Shown: positions 1-14,608, counted from the first letter of the stretch. The stretch is 64,000 nucleotides of DNA from Begonia masoniana (GCA_022432975.1 CM039503.1:46252259-46316258), one strand, 5' to 3'. Made by a program: numbers and translations. The notes: a model not told the origin generated them from the sequence alone.

Positions 1-242
1 TGATACAAATGCAAGCAATATAAGTTCCTCAACCTGGGTTAATCCAATAACACAGTACAGTGAAAGGTTACATGATCTAACCAACTGGGTCTAGCCTACA
101 TTTGCTAATTGCTAAACACAAGGTTGTCAGAATCATCAAGAATGAGCAACTAGTTATTCAAAATAATCAGCCATTTGGTGAAGCTCAATACATGCACAAT
201 ACACAACCAAACCGCCATCTTTCGGCCTGTTTTTTTTTTTAA
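1..242. other. 3' flank of the SNF2 gene
   Basis: This stretch lies downstream of the stop codon of the minus-strand SNF2 gene and should hold its 3' UTR. A run of ten T (231-240) sits right after the stop codon. I see no second gene and no certain polyadenylation signal. Confidence 0.5.
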
Positions 243-3200
243 TCAAGACCACCCATTTCCTCTTCCATACGAATTATGTCCTCTAGAATCAGTAGATGCG
301 CCTTGATTTACGTAGCTAGATCTCTTTTTCTTATGAGTATTCCATGTGAACATATGGTTATGCCACTCGTTTCTCGAGGTTGAATCGTATTCATGGATTC
401 CAATCATGGCTTCTTCGAACTTGTGCCTCTTCGGGGTTGATTCTACCCCGGTGGTGTCCTCACTAGTGCCTTCACTAACAATTGTCGCAGTTTCGTGCAA
501 TTCTATTTCTTTACTTTCGACCCTCAAGTTGCTTATAATTGTTGTTGTTGTGCCATCAGATGTCAGATCTCTTCTCTTCCCTTTAACAGAAAGGCTGTAT
601 ATATCTTCTCCATTTTCTACTGCCCTCATCCACTGCAAGTCACTGAGTGAATCTGCATAAACCACCTCCTTTCTTCGCCGTTTTCCGGTAATGCTGTGGA
701 AACCTCTGTTCTTTTCTTCCTTGTTATCAGGTGCAGAGTATACCCACTCGGGCACCTCGTGTTCCTCCATAAGCCGGGATCGGTAATTCTCTTTCTGTCT
801 TCTCTCCTCGTCCATCTTCTCGAAAAGCCAAAATTCCTCCTCTGACCTTGCAGCAAGGCGGTTAATTTCTCTCTCGCTAGGCACATCTGTTCCAAGCGAG
901 CTTGTTCCTCGACGCATGATCTCCTCCAACATTTCTCTCCTGTCCTGAGCTGCACAGAAAGTACAATTGCAGTTTGATGAGGAAAAATGCCACTAGAAAA
1001 ATGAACATATTGTTCTTAACTTGAAACATTAGAATCTACCAGAAAATAATCACAAACAACGCTTTCTTTCATTTCTATCAAGAAAATGAAAAGTTATGTA
1101 TTTAGAATTTGAAAAAAATGGCATCAACAGTTTCATGCTATTTCACGATATCCAAATTGGCAAACCTGTTGAAGTCGTATTGAAAAGTCCTGCCTGGATG
1201 ACCTTGGCGTCAATGCCCATCTTTTCTTTAGCACGTTCCAATATTACCTCCTCAATTGATCCAACACTGACCAAGACAAACACCCTAACTTCTTTCTTTT
1301 GTCCTATTCTATGCGCCCGATCCTCTGCTTGTTGGTCCATTTGAGGATTCCAATCGCTGTCAAAAATTATAACGGTATCTGCTGTCTGTAAGTTCAAACC
1401 AAGCCCCCCAGCACGAGTACTCAGGAGAAACATGAAGAAAGGGGAGTCGGGAGCATTGAATTGCTTCAGCAGAGAACCTCTTTCCTCGGTTTTTGTCGAA
1501 CCATCCAGTCTAAGATATTTGAAATCGTGTAGCTGCAGATATATTTCAAGAATGTCCATCAGACGTGTCATTTGTGAGAAAAGCAAAACTCTGTGTCCGG
1601 CTCTGCGTAGCTTCGGGAGTAAACGATCAAGCAGTTCAAATTTCCCAGATGCTCTGATGATTTCTTCCTTTCGCCAGATGTTATAATCTCCAGTTATGAA
1701 AAGATATGGGTGGTTACAACACTTTCTAAGCTGCATTGTTAGATTCTGCAGAGTCTTTGACTTCCCAGAACCTAAAAAAGTGAACATACATTATCTCTTC
1801 GCAGAAACTTCAGATAAAGTTTTAATGAGGAAGTCGAACAAGAAAATGTAGCAAAATTTTGAACATATAAAGAAAGACTACTTAAAGTATATTGGAAATC
1901 TAGCTATATACCAGTATCAACTCTGCCATCATCTGTAACTTGTTGATAATATACTTTCTGCCATGCTGACATATCACATTTTAGAATGACCTGTGACTTC
2001 CCGGGAAGATATTTCTCCACTTCATCTTTTTTTCGCCTCAATATAAATGGCCTAATAACCTGAATCCCTGAAACGTGTTAGGTGAACAAGAACAGAGAAA
2101 TTGGACAAATTTTTAATGAATAAACGGAAAATTCTCTACCCACGTGATGCAAACGTCGAATGATTAATAGCTCTTCTTCATCTGTCAGAGACACATCCCC
2201 ACGACCAACAAAGGGGGCATTAAACCACTCCTGGAAATTCTGAACGGAATTAAAAATATGCGGAAGAAGAAAATTAAGTAGGGACCATAGTTCCTGCAAA
2301 CTGTTCTGTATGGGGGTACCAGTCAAAAGAAGCCTGCGCTTTATTTGATAACTGCAAACAACAGAAACTTATTGAAAAAAAAAAAAACTTGCAAACAGAA
2401 CTAGAATATGAATTGCAGCGATTAGATGAAATAGTTAATCAAGTAATGTTCTTGCTTGAGATTTAAAATAGTCAGGATATATCAACAAAGTGAGAAAAAT
2501 CTCAGAGGAAAAAATCTTGTCACAAAAAAAGTTCTAAGAAAGAAAATTCTCATTAGCAATTCAAAAAAGATATGGGTGCACCATAGAAGAGAGATGCGAT
2601 TTTACAATGGCAGTCAAAATTTGGAAGGACGAACACAAATTGCAAAACTGTTGAACAAGGCATGTATTTGGAAGAAGGCATACCCTGAAAGTGTCTGTGA
2701 TAGAGCACATTCTCGATTTTTTAACCGATGTCCTTCGTCAACAATCATGTAGTACCAGTGGATTTTCTTCAAAAATGATTTATCTCTCATGATTAGATCA
2801 TAATGTGTAACCAACACATTAAATTTCTTATCTCCTAATAATTCTTCTTTGATTGCCTTTCTTTCATCTTGACGCCCATCATAAAGAACAGCTGCAACAC
2901 TGGATCAATAAGAAATATAAGAGATTATTTTATGATCGCCAATAAAGCAAATAACTGCCATTCAAAATACATGCAAAATGTACTGATATTTACACTTGAA
3001 AAAAATGCCCTGTACATACCTAGGGGCCCATGCTGAGAATTCAATCATCCAATTTGGCAGCACAGCCTTTGGAGCCACTATCAAGTGGGGCCCGGTCACA
3101 TCCTTGAATTCCATCAGATAAGCAATCAATGAAATGGTTTGGATTGTCTTTCCCAATCCCATCTCATCAGCCAAAATTCCATTTAAGTTGTTGTTAAATA

Positions 3201-6200
3201 AAGAAAGCATCCATTGCAGCCCCTCTATTTGGTAGGATCTTAATTCTCCTCCTTGCAACATGGATGGTTGCTCAGTGACCTGAAGAGTTTATTAGATATT
3301 AAATACAGTTATACGCGTTTGAATGTATCTAGATAAGGAAACCAACCCAAGAAATTTAAATCAGCTTCTAGAAGATTTTCTTCTTTCTTTTGCAAAAAAA
3401 AAAAAAACAAAAAAGACAACATTCTCTCAGAAGTTCCCTGTAGAAAAATATCATGAAAGCACTTTATGAGTTATTCTTTCTATTTGATCATTTCCAATTG
3501 GATGAACAAAGGACAGAGTAAAATCCTAAATCTAACATTGTTTATATTTATCAAGAGAATTTCCTACTCTCTCTATTATGTGCATTTTACAGTAGTTCAA
3601 TGCAAATCATTTTCATTAAAAATAATACAGAAAAAGGCATTGAATGGACAGTACACTAATTGTTATACTTATCTCCTCTCAAATCTGTACAAATGAGAAA
3701 TCCTCTAACTGTAAAGCTAATTGCAAGAGCTAAGCTACCATAAATAGTGAGAGTTCTCTTACCTTTTCTTGGATGGCATGAATAGCGGAGTTATACTGCC
3801 TCTGTCCTTCAAGTAGATCATCTGCGTCGTCATTGTGATCTGAATCATTGGCATCCACATCTTCCTCAGGAAGAAAATCTGGAGGGGTTCCATTCTTTGA
3901 AGTATCCAACTCGGACAAATCAGTTTCTGAGTCATCCAAGGTTTCAATGCCATCTGAAAGTTTAGAATCCTTTTGCCGTTGAACAGCGGCTCCCAAATTA
4001 ACGAGCAACTTATTAGTTTCTTCAAGAAGAATAGTTAATCGTTCATTCTTGCTCTCCTTAACCAGTCTCATGTACGCTTCTTGGTCATCTGCCTTTAGTG
4101 CTTGGAACCTCAGTTTCTCTGCCCGAGTTGCTCGCTGTCTTTGCCTTCCATGCCAAGCCTAATAAAATACAATAAGAAATCATTTTTATGTCTTGCAATT
4201 ATTGTTATCCACTTCATTTCATGTAAGGTTTCAAAAAATGTACTTCATTCTGCATACCTGGATTCCATCATTCCTTTGTTTTCGGCGTTTCAAAGTAGCT
4301 TGATTTTGCAACTGGAACTCACGAACTGCATTGAGTATTTCTGTAAAAAATTTTCTTTTCCTAGTCTCGACGTGGTTCTTCTCCTCCTCTTTTAACCTTG
4401 ACAGTCTCTGCAATGTTATTGATAAAACAGATTTAAGGATGAAACTCAAATTTAAAAATGCTTTTAGACCATTTAATTGTAATAAAATTATCTGCTTTTG
4501 CCATCATTCTAGGATATAAGCTATTTCTTCATTGATACAGTGCACTTCCATGTTTTCTTTTCTAGGAACAACATTATTCCAATGTGTTCACTTTTGTGAA
4601 AACTCTCTCTCCTCCCTCACACACACACACACATATTTTTGTTGATAGATAGAGAGAAAGAGATTTTAATTAATGCAAAAGTTATACTGCCTATCAAAAA
4701 AGAGAAGATTCAATTAAATTGAATAAAGTCAAACAAGAAATGCTTGTACAACTAAGTTACCTCAGCATCTCGTTTCTTCCTTAACTGATCATCAGCTTCG
4801 GTGGCAAAAGAATCTCCTACACCATATGGAAGACGATGCAACCGCATCATCCCCCAATCAAATAATTGCTTATCGGGATATGCACAAGTCTTATGTAGCA
4901 AGTACTCCAAGCTCAAATCTGATCGAACCTTTCTTTGCAATTCTCCCAGCTGAAAGGAAATTAATATCATAACTCGATTCAAAAAAGTAATAATTAATGC
5001 ATATTGCATTTGATATCATCTCAGGGTAAACTCCTGTAGTTGCACAATCAATGGTAGTCGGTAGCACACGATTTATGAGAAAGGAAATCTAAATTCAGTG
5101 AAAATTTTATTACAAGTTCGAAGAATCCCTTCTTTTAGTTCTTAAAGCTGCATGTTTTAGCACAGGTTTTCTTTCTTAATGTATAGATTTATAATATGAC
5201 CGAAATACAGTCTTATATGTACAATGATGAACATGTTAAGATTTTCCAAAGAGAGTTGACGGCATTAGGTGATACCTTTAAGCCATAAAGCTCAATCAAG
5301 CATTTTGTCTGCAAGTTCTCTCCTCTATTGGATGGTAATTCTGATCCAAAATCATTCAAGCATTAGAAATCTTTAGAAAAGCGAAACAGTATCATTAAAC
5401 TTTCAATGAACAATAAAAAATGAAGGCATATAAATAAACGCATATTCTCTAAATATTGCACAGAAGATGTCCATGCTTAAAAATGGCGCCAGAAAACATC
5501 AGTCAATCTGAGTAGAAAAATATGATAGAAGTATTTCATTCATAAAAATTATCCGGCCACACACCTAATATAAACTAAATATGGTGCTTTTTTAGATTAA
5601 ATGGTGCTTTTTTAGATTATCTGTCACTGGGCAAGAACATGAATGGTAAAAAGCAACAACGACAAAGAGCAATTGTCACAGCATAGTGATGAGAAAATGA
5701 GAATGTATAGGGTACTCTATAAAGTCAGCATTTGATTCACATGAGATAGAGATTGATAGCATAAGGAAATTTTTTTGAGTATTAAAAACCTTCAAGTTCA
5801 GTCAGCCGATGGTGTATGTTGCTCTGATACCGATTCTCTCTTGATTCTGTCAATCCAAAACTTGACGTGCATTCTGATCGCTGACTGGTTAGGGCATCCT
5901 CAATTTCACTCAATAAATCTTCTTGAGGGTCACTCTGATGAGTATCCTAAATCAAGAATTTCCAAAAAAGCATTTTTTAATAACATAGAAGCTCATGGTT
6001 GAGATATCTCTTGACATAGATATAAACGAAAAGTCTGTTGAAGTGAAGAACCCTATTTCAGATAAATTACAACTATCAGACATAGGACCCTATTATCTTC
6101 TCCACATCACTAAGATTTTTACAAGTGTTAAAGAGTAATTCATTTTCATCCAGAAAGTTTGCTATAATACACTTAGGGAAGAATACTATACTCCGATAAA

Positions 6201-6667
6201 ATAAAGATAGGGACGTCAAAAGTAACTAAGAAACTTCTAATCCTCCGATGTAAAATCAGAAGCGAAGAATACATTTCAGTAATATAAATTGAAAAAAGAG
6301 GTAAGAAAATCATTCAAATGTCAATAACTCGTTGGAAGAACTCATCCAAGGACAGCAAAGACGTAAAAATCACCTCAATTCGCACGAATCCTCCCACCAA
6401 AACCACAAATTACCATAAAACAAACACAACCCTAAAAGCAGAAACCCCTAAATTGCCCGAAGAAAGAGAAGGGGATCAAACAAAGCATACCATAGCATCG
6501 CAGGGGTCGTCGTTTTCGGCTGGAGCAGCGGAATAGATGGAGGAAACGGTGTCAAAAAGTTGAGGAGGCAGAGGAAGATTGCGGGAGACGAGGTTGAGGG
6601 CAGAAATCAAAGACTTGGCGCGACGGAGATGGTGGAGGGAGGGTTGCTGGCTGTCCAGCTGAGCCAT
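243..6667 (-). CDS. CHR12: SNF2-family chromatin-remodelling ATPase, CHR12/CHR23 (MINUSCULE) type
   Basis: Catalytic subunit of a SWI/SNF-type nucleosome remodeller, acting in the nucleus. My model has 12 exons: 6667-6491, 5946-5790, 5340-5276, 4949-4761, 4407-4258, 4158-3763, 3279-3020, 2899-2684, 2351-2144, 2059-1912, 1771-1166 and 949-243. Phases join without a stop and give 1092 residues, close to the roughly 1100 of the Arabidopsis proteins. Seen in order: a charged HSA-like region (about 197-270), an acidic linker (about 310-360), motif I DEMGLGKT (416-423), DEGH (519-522), the second helicase lobe with [10 protein letters not shown] (773-782) and [11 protein letters not shown] (803-813), then a SnAC-like segment and a basic, low-complexity tail. 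No bromodomain or QLQ is visible, which fits CHR12/23 rather than BRM. The start is the only ATG before the conserved N-terminal ALN..SR.LPLP segment. Exon ends rest on GT/AG and family conservation. Whether it is the CHR12 or the CHR23 orthologue cannot be told. Confidence 0.93.
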
Positions 6668-6900
6668 AATTGTGGCGGGAGAGAGGCAACGGTTGAGTGT
6701 TTAAACGAGAATAAAAGAATAAAGCAGCCAACTTTAAATCTCTGCTGTGGTTGCTTAGCCTCGCAACGCTCTCTAAGTTCTCTTCCGCTATGCAAAAACC
6801 TTCCCCTCCCCTCTCTCTCTCTCTCTCCTCTCTCTTTGTTCGGCGCTGTCTATTTCTCGTTTGGTTTGTGCGTGCGTTTTACACTAAACGGATGTAGGCT
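6668..6900 (-). promoter_or_regulatory. 5' UTR and proximal promoter of the SNF2 gene
   Basis: The DNA just upstream of the start codon has a CT-rich run at about 6806-6839 (GA-rich in the sense of the gene), a common feature of plant 5' UTRs and core promoters. No clear TATA box could be assigned. Confidence 0.45.
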
Positions 6901-7320
6901 GAGTTTGCCCCGTTTACCAAACACGCCTCTATCTTTCGGCAAAAGTCGTTTTTACCCCCCAAAATATGTGTTTTGTCGTGCTAAAATAACTTTAGACAAA
7001 TTAAAATCTTAAAATTTTATGTTTCTCATTTTTATTGGGAGGGCAATACTTTGTTATAATTCAGCTATATCATCCTACCTTGGGGTCGGATCGGCCGAAC
7101 AACATTGGGTTAATTTTTATTATTTTAGTACTGGGTTGAGATCTAGTCCGATCATGCCTTAAACAAGGGCTATGCCCAATTTTGAATGGAGAGTAAGCGA
7201 GCAATATTCAGACCGATCATTATACAACTGGCATAGTGGCCCGTGCTGTTTTTGAGTCGCGGTGCTAATAAAACTTTCTTTTGTTTTAATATATAGGGAA
7301 AAGTTAACTATAGGGTGAGA
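6901..7320. other. intergenic, nothing recognised
   Basis: AT-rich intergenic DNA. I see no convincing open frame, RNA gene or repeat in it. Confidence 0.5.
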
Positions 7321-7655
7321 GACAAAACTAATCTTACACTATGTTTTTGTACAACTATAATCTTAAATTATCCCCACTGAATAAGTCAAACCTCGTTGTT
7401 AGACGCTGTCAAATACATTTGTAGTCGCCAACAGACAAAACGAATCTTACACTACGTTTTTGTACAACTATAACCTTAAACTATTCCCATCGAACAAGTT
7501 AAACCTCGCTTTTAGACGTTCTCAAATACATTTGCGGTTGCCAGCGGACAAAACGAAACTTACACTATGATTTTGTACAACTATAACCTTAAACTATTCT
7601 TACCGAACAAGTCAAATCTCGCCGTTAGACACTACATTAGTGGTCGCCAGTGATT
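7321..7655. repeat. three tandem copies of a ~113-bp unit
   Basis: Imperfect direct repeats start at 7321, 7433 and 7547. Each begins with gacaaaac, continues with cttacactat and tttttgtacaactata, and ends near a tcgcca-type motif. The copies differ by scattered substitutions, so the array is not recent. No coding potential. It may belong to an unrecognised transposon or a small satellite. Confidence 0.8.
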
Positions 7656-7739
7656 TAAGTGCAGGCGACTACGATTCGCACAAGAGCGACCTCCGCAGTT
7701 GCCCGTGTTTTAAGTGAGATTGCCCTCATTTCTATGCAC

Positions 7740-7757
7740 GGTCGCCCGGGGGCGACC
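7740..7757. repeat. GC-rich perfect palindrome
   Basis: GGTCGCCC and GGGCGACC form perfect 8-base arms around a 2-base spacer. Related gtcgcc/ggcgac words are scattered from 7420 to 7790, so it belongs to a wider GTCGCC-rich patch just upstream of the env-like relic. Confidence 0.7.
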
Positions 7758-8038
7758 TAATATAAATTCGAGGTCGCCCTCACCGAAGGCCGCGCGCGAC
7801 AGAGGTTTATCTCCAGCGAATTTCTGCTCTGGTCCGGTCGATTTCGACCTCCAATACGTAGCCCTCTATCGATTTTGCTCGCAGTTTCAATCTCCCACAA
7901 CATTTCTTTGCCATTTTGCCCTAATTTCGGATAATTTTGTCCACTACCGCTCAAAGTTCTTCGCAACTTTGCCTTAACCTCGGCCCTTTTTGTCCACCGT
8001 TGAATTCTCTTCATATTCTCGACCACACTGGTTGTAAT

Positions 8039-8784
8039 GGCATCAAGGGTTCCAAAACTTACCTTGAAACGGAAAAACGCTCTAACGCCGAGTGAATCGT
8101 CTTAGATTCGACCTCCTCAACCAAGGTATTTTTCTCCTGAATTTAGGTCGGATGTAAATAGAGTGCAATTTGAGTCTGATATCAAGCATCGCTCCGTTAT
8201 TTCCTCTAGGAGAGTAGAATTTGGACGCTTTACTTTATTGGGAGTTAGAGAATTATTTGAGAAAGTTGGAATAGTTGGTTTGTGCGAAATTGTTGGCGAT
8301 ACTAACGAAAGACTTATTCGTCTATTTTACTTAAACATGACTTGTACGACACAACCACTGATGGTGAAGACATACATTCTCGGATGAAAAATTAAGTTGA
8401 CCACGAGCCGAGCAAAAATTACTTTCATACTTCTCGAGATCCAGACTTTATCAAGTAAGGAGAGAGGCTTGACTTTATGAAGAAAATCCATAGAAATCTT
8501 GATATTGCGAATTTTTAAAAACCCAAAGTGAAGGACTTGAATGTCAGAGCACGAGTCATTAATCATTTGATCTCCCACACCATTTTACCGCGTGATGAAC
8601 ACCGAGACCATGTGAGCTACATGGATCTCTATCTCATAGAAAAAATTTACAGTGGCAAGCAGTTCAACCCTAGATATGTGATTCTAAGTCACATGGCTGA
8701 TTTAGTTAGGAATGCTAACAAAAATCTACCATACAATTCTTTGATTCAGAAAATCTTACAGCATTTTAAGTTGCAATTGATGTG
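8039..8784 (+). pseudogene. degenerate env-like / plant transposon domain gene
   Basis: An ATG at 8039 is followed by a broken frame that aligns along its length with the env-like proteins of Sireviruses A (36093-38168) and B (44953-46919). Matching blocks include a FELV/LFE segment at 8163-8380 and the best block at 8528-8784, with RARVINHLI, LPRDEHRDHVS and LPYNSLIQKILQHF-type motifs. It resembles B more than A. Several in-frame stops and frame changes separate the blocks. The domain looks like the family named putative plant transposon protein (PF20167), recalled from family knowledge and not searched. There is no matching pol beside it, so it is an orphan relic. Confidence 0.72.
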
Positions 8785-9012
8785 AACCAAGAAACGATAA
8801 ATCTCTAAGTCAATGACCATGATCTATTAGAAGATAAAGGAGGTCTAACAAACAAAGTTTCACATGGTTTAGTCGTAGAAACTCGAGAAAAAGAGCCATC
8901 ACAACAAAAACAAAAGGCTATGAAAATACAAAGCTTCGTAGCATGGAAGTAGGCCCCACGAGATTTGCAAAAGAAGAACTATAAGGCACGGAGTTAGGCC
9001 CCACAAATCCCC

Positions 9013-9240
9013 ATGGATTTGAGAGAGAAGGGTAAAGATCTACGCAAACCACAAAGAGATAAAGATTTATATGGGTTGGAAAGAGATAAAGATCCACATG
9101 ACTTGGTTTATGATTTGATCCAAGTTGAGACCAAGTCAAAGCCCAAGAACAAGGATCTAATTGAAGATACAGGGGGCCCGATGACTAGAGCAAGAAGCAC
9201 AAGATTATTGGAAGATCTTTTGAAGAAAGGGTGCAGCGCA
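9013..9240 (+). pseudogene. C-terminal fragment of a Ty3/gypsy polyprotein
   Basis: An open frame encodes a charged linker rich in KD/RDKD, followed by GPMTRARSTRLLEDLL at about 9175-9222. A GP[MI]TRAR motif is typical of the last residues of plant chromovirus polyproteins. Element D in this window has the equivalent PMT.SQGK motif inside its LTR. No RT or integrase is attached, so it is a remnant. The frame then runs into palindromic repeats. Confidence 0.55.
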
Positions 9241-9395
9241 CATGCGCATGTAAGAATTAAAAACACATGTGTCATGCACATGCACATGTAGGAATTAAAG
9301 AGGACATGCGCCAAACACATGCATATGTAAGAATTAAAAAGACATGTACCAAACACATGCTCATACAAGGATTAAAAAGTCACATGCAAAACACA
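9239..9395. repeat. four copies of a 38-bp palindromic unit
   Basis: Units begin near 9239, 9278, 9316 and 9354 with cacatg.. followed by taagaattaaaa. The first contains the perfect palindrome acatgcgcatgt; the others are near-palindromes of it. It lies inside the putative LTR of element F. Confidence 0.75.
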
Positions 9396-9641
9396 TTCAA
9401 ATACAAGCAAATCACATAGGAGAGATCTTATCTGGCCGAATCTACTCAAATCAATTCAAATCATGTTCAAACGAAGTTTAAACATGAAATGATATCTGAT
9501 CATGCAATGGATCCTTATCTCACGATTTTATTAGTTATTTTATCGTTATTTTTTTATTTAATTTAATTTTAATGTGTAGCTTATTTAATGAAAAAACTAT
9601 TTCAAATTAATAGAAGAACAAGTTTGAATTAAAGATTGAGG

Positions 9642-11946
<2,305 letters not shown>

Positions 11947-14608
11947 GTAATACCCGGGATTTTTTTTTTAGAGAAAATAAAATGATAAGGTAATTATTAC
12001 TAAATAGTTGTTTTAATTAATTTAAAAGAAACACGTGAATAAAATTTGTTAAAATAATTGATTAATTAATTGGTATTCGGATATTCTAAATGGAGAAATT
12101 AAGCTGGGTACGGGGTGAGGTTCAATCTATAATTATTATTATTATTATTATTAATAAACTAAACGAACAACAGAATCGCCATTCTGTTGTTCGTCGAGCC
12201 CGACGCCGAGAGGAGAACGGAGACGAGGGAGGGCGACGATCGACGGAGCGCGACGATCACCGGCATTCTCCGGCCAGACTACGGCGGCGAGCGGGCTTCG
12301 GTTGTTCCCGCGCATGAACCGGCAGGTGAGACTCGGTTTAGCCCTGTTTTCGGTTCTGTTGGAGACCGAGAGTGACGAGCTCGATTGAGCTCCGATCACC
12401 GGCCTAAATTGGCCGCCTCCGGCGTGGGTTTGCCGACCCCTGGACTGGCTATGGTTGATTGGCCGTGAGGAGTCCGAATTGGGCGAAATTCAGAAAGCCC
12501 TCTTTAGGGCATTTCGGGTTTTCTAAATTGGAACTTCGATTTTAGGTTGGTTTATGTTAATTGAGGCTAGATATGGTTGATTGGTGAGGAATTGAGTGAG
12601 ATTTGATGAAAAATCGAAAAAGAGGAAATTACGGGTTAAGGGGCAGTTCGGGTTTTTGTCAATTTGACCTAGCTAGAGTCGTTTGTTTTCAAATCCTTTT
12701 GGCAGGTTAAAATAGGTTATTAGAGGAGTACGTGGCCGCTGGAATTGTTCGATTCCGATAACCGACGCAAAAGTTATGCACGTTTGAGGTTTCGGGTCGG
12801 TTTTTACCGAACCCAAATTAGTGGCCCGTTTAATTAGATTTTAGTTGGATTAGGCTAGAAATAGTTGTTTGAAAGTAATTGGTGATTGTAGGCTTGATTT
12901 TAATAAAATTGAATATTTGTCGTAGGTCGAGCCGTAGGTGGATAGGTAACCGAGTAGCCTCAGTGAGCTAGGACGCCAGGTAAGTAGAGGACGTTTGTTT
13001 AGCCTTCGGGCCTACACCACGGAACGGTAGGACTTATTTATTGTTTGGTGTTTGATTGTCTTCTTTGTTGGTCAAGCATTGTTGATGGTTGATTGCTTTA
13101 CTTTGTTCTGGTCTGGTTAAGTATTTGTGAGTTGGCTGATTTGTTTTGTTTAAATGGTGAGTTGGCCGCTTTACTTTGTTTGAATTGTGAGTTGGTAGTT
13201 TTGCTTTGTATTACTTGGTTAGTTGTTTTGTTTAGTATTAAGTCGTGTGGCAACGAAATTCTTGGTTGTTATTGGGATTTGAATATTGGTCGTTTGGTTG
13301 TCGTGTGGTGTTGCATTAGTTGGCATGGTAGTCGGTTAAAGTGTAAGGCCCTTCGGGGCGGGCAACTAAGGCCCTTCGGGGCGGGCAACTAAGGCCCTTC
13401 GGGGCACTAAGGCACTTCGATGCGGGCAACTAAGGCCCTTCGGGGCGGGCAACTAAGGCCCTTCGGGGCGGGCAACTAAGGCACTTCGGTGCGGGCAACT
13501 AAGGCCCTTCGGGGCGGGCAACTAAGGCACTTCGGTGCGGGCAACTAAGGCCCTTCGGGGCGGGCAACTAAGGCCCTTCGGGGCGGGCAACTAAGGCACT
13601 TCGGTGCAGGCAATGTGTCGTTGTATGTTTGTCGTTGTGTGTTTGTCGTTGTGTGTCTGTCGTTGTGAGTTTGTCGTTGTGTAAGGCACTTCGGTGCGGG
13701 CAACTAAGGCCCTTCGGGGCGGGCAACTAAGGCCCTTCGGGGCGGGCAACTAAGGCACTTCGGTGCAGGCAATGTGTCATTGTGTGTTTGTCGTTGTGTG
13801 TTTGTCGTTGTGTGTCTGTCGTTGTGAGTTTGTCGTTGTGTAAGGCACTTCGGTGCGGGCAATGTGTAAGGCACCTTTGGAGTGCGGGCAACTATGAGTT
13901 GAGTAGTCGAGTTGCATTGTGGTGTTGTGTTGTTTGGTTGTTTTGTTCAGTATTGTGTGTGTAACTTGTATTCTATCTAGTCGTATTTGTTAATCCCTAC
14001 TTGCTAAGCGTAAGCTTACGTGTGCGTGTGTGTTCTGTGGTGTAGGTAACGACGCGGTTACAGGTGAGCTAAGCGAGTGAGCCAGGACGTGGCAGCAGTT
14101 GGTGGTGCATGGGGCGTGCCGGTGCGGGCATCTGTCGGGGCGTCTCGACCATGGTCTTCGGAAGATGTGGGATTTTGTAGTTTGGTAGTATTTTAAATGT
14201 CTGTTGGTGGAAATGATGTGCTTGTGTATAACTCTGTTTGGTTAAGGTTTGTAACAGTTATGGTATAGCTAGGCGTATAGTTGTTGTATATAGTTAGGTT
14301 AAGGGTGACGTGTCGCCCTATACTGCGGATTTTCTTCACTTAGGGATACTGGTATTTTAGAGATTTCGTATGTTGGATGTAAGAGTATTCTGGACTGGTT
14401 GGGAATTGATTTGTGTGCAGGTATTTAGCATTTTGGAGGCGCCATTTTCAGGCGTTACTTTGCCGAAATTTTCAGGAAGAACGCCGTGGTGCTTAGAGAT
14501 TAGGATTAAGGGACATTAGTGAGTCTAGTCTTATTTTAAATTAGATTTTAACGTGAGATTGGCTAGCAAAGTAGCGCTCCGAGCCAGGGTGGGTTCGGGG
14601 GTGTTACA
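11947..14608 (+). repeat. E 5' LTR
   Basis: Starts (t)gtaataccc and ends gtgttaca, matching 17570-20264 with few differences. It holds a GC-rich, CpG-rich block (12180-12420), a donor-like CCAGGTAAGT (12976-12985), an isolated GCCTTCGGGC hairpin (13002-13011), the TTCG hairpin array and an acceptor-like tgtag (14041-14045). About 115 bp are deleted near 12130. Confidence 0.88.
13344..13885 (+). repeat. array of 18 TTCG hairpins in the E 5' LTR
   Basis: A 23-bp unit repeats as taaggcccttcggggcgggc-type and taaggcacttcggtgcgggc-type versions. Each folds as a 4-bp stem with a TTCG loop: GCCC-TTCG-GGGC or GCAC-TTCG-GTGC. The two versions differ at both sides of the same pair. Twelve units run to about 13613, then four (13682-13767) and two (13841-13885), separated by gtgtgtttgtcgtt repeats. 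The last unit has a longer CTTTGGA loop on the same GCAC/GTGC stem. Confidence 0.93.

Noticed and set aside
346..660. Plus-strand frame of 104 codons at the end of the SNF2 gene, and similar ones at 1096-1686 and 6560-7012
   Set aside because: They are antisense shadows of conserved exons and show no family match.
12090..12399. Overlapping frames in the GC-rich part of the E LTR
   Set aside because: Arg-rich frames on both strands with no recognised domain; high GC simply lowers stop frequency.
13344..13885. CRISPR-like regular repeat
   Set aside because: Plant LTR context, no unique spacers, repeats contiguous, and the same array in both LTRs of E.
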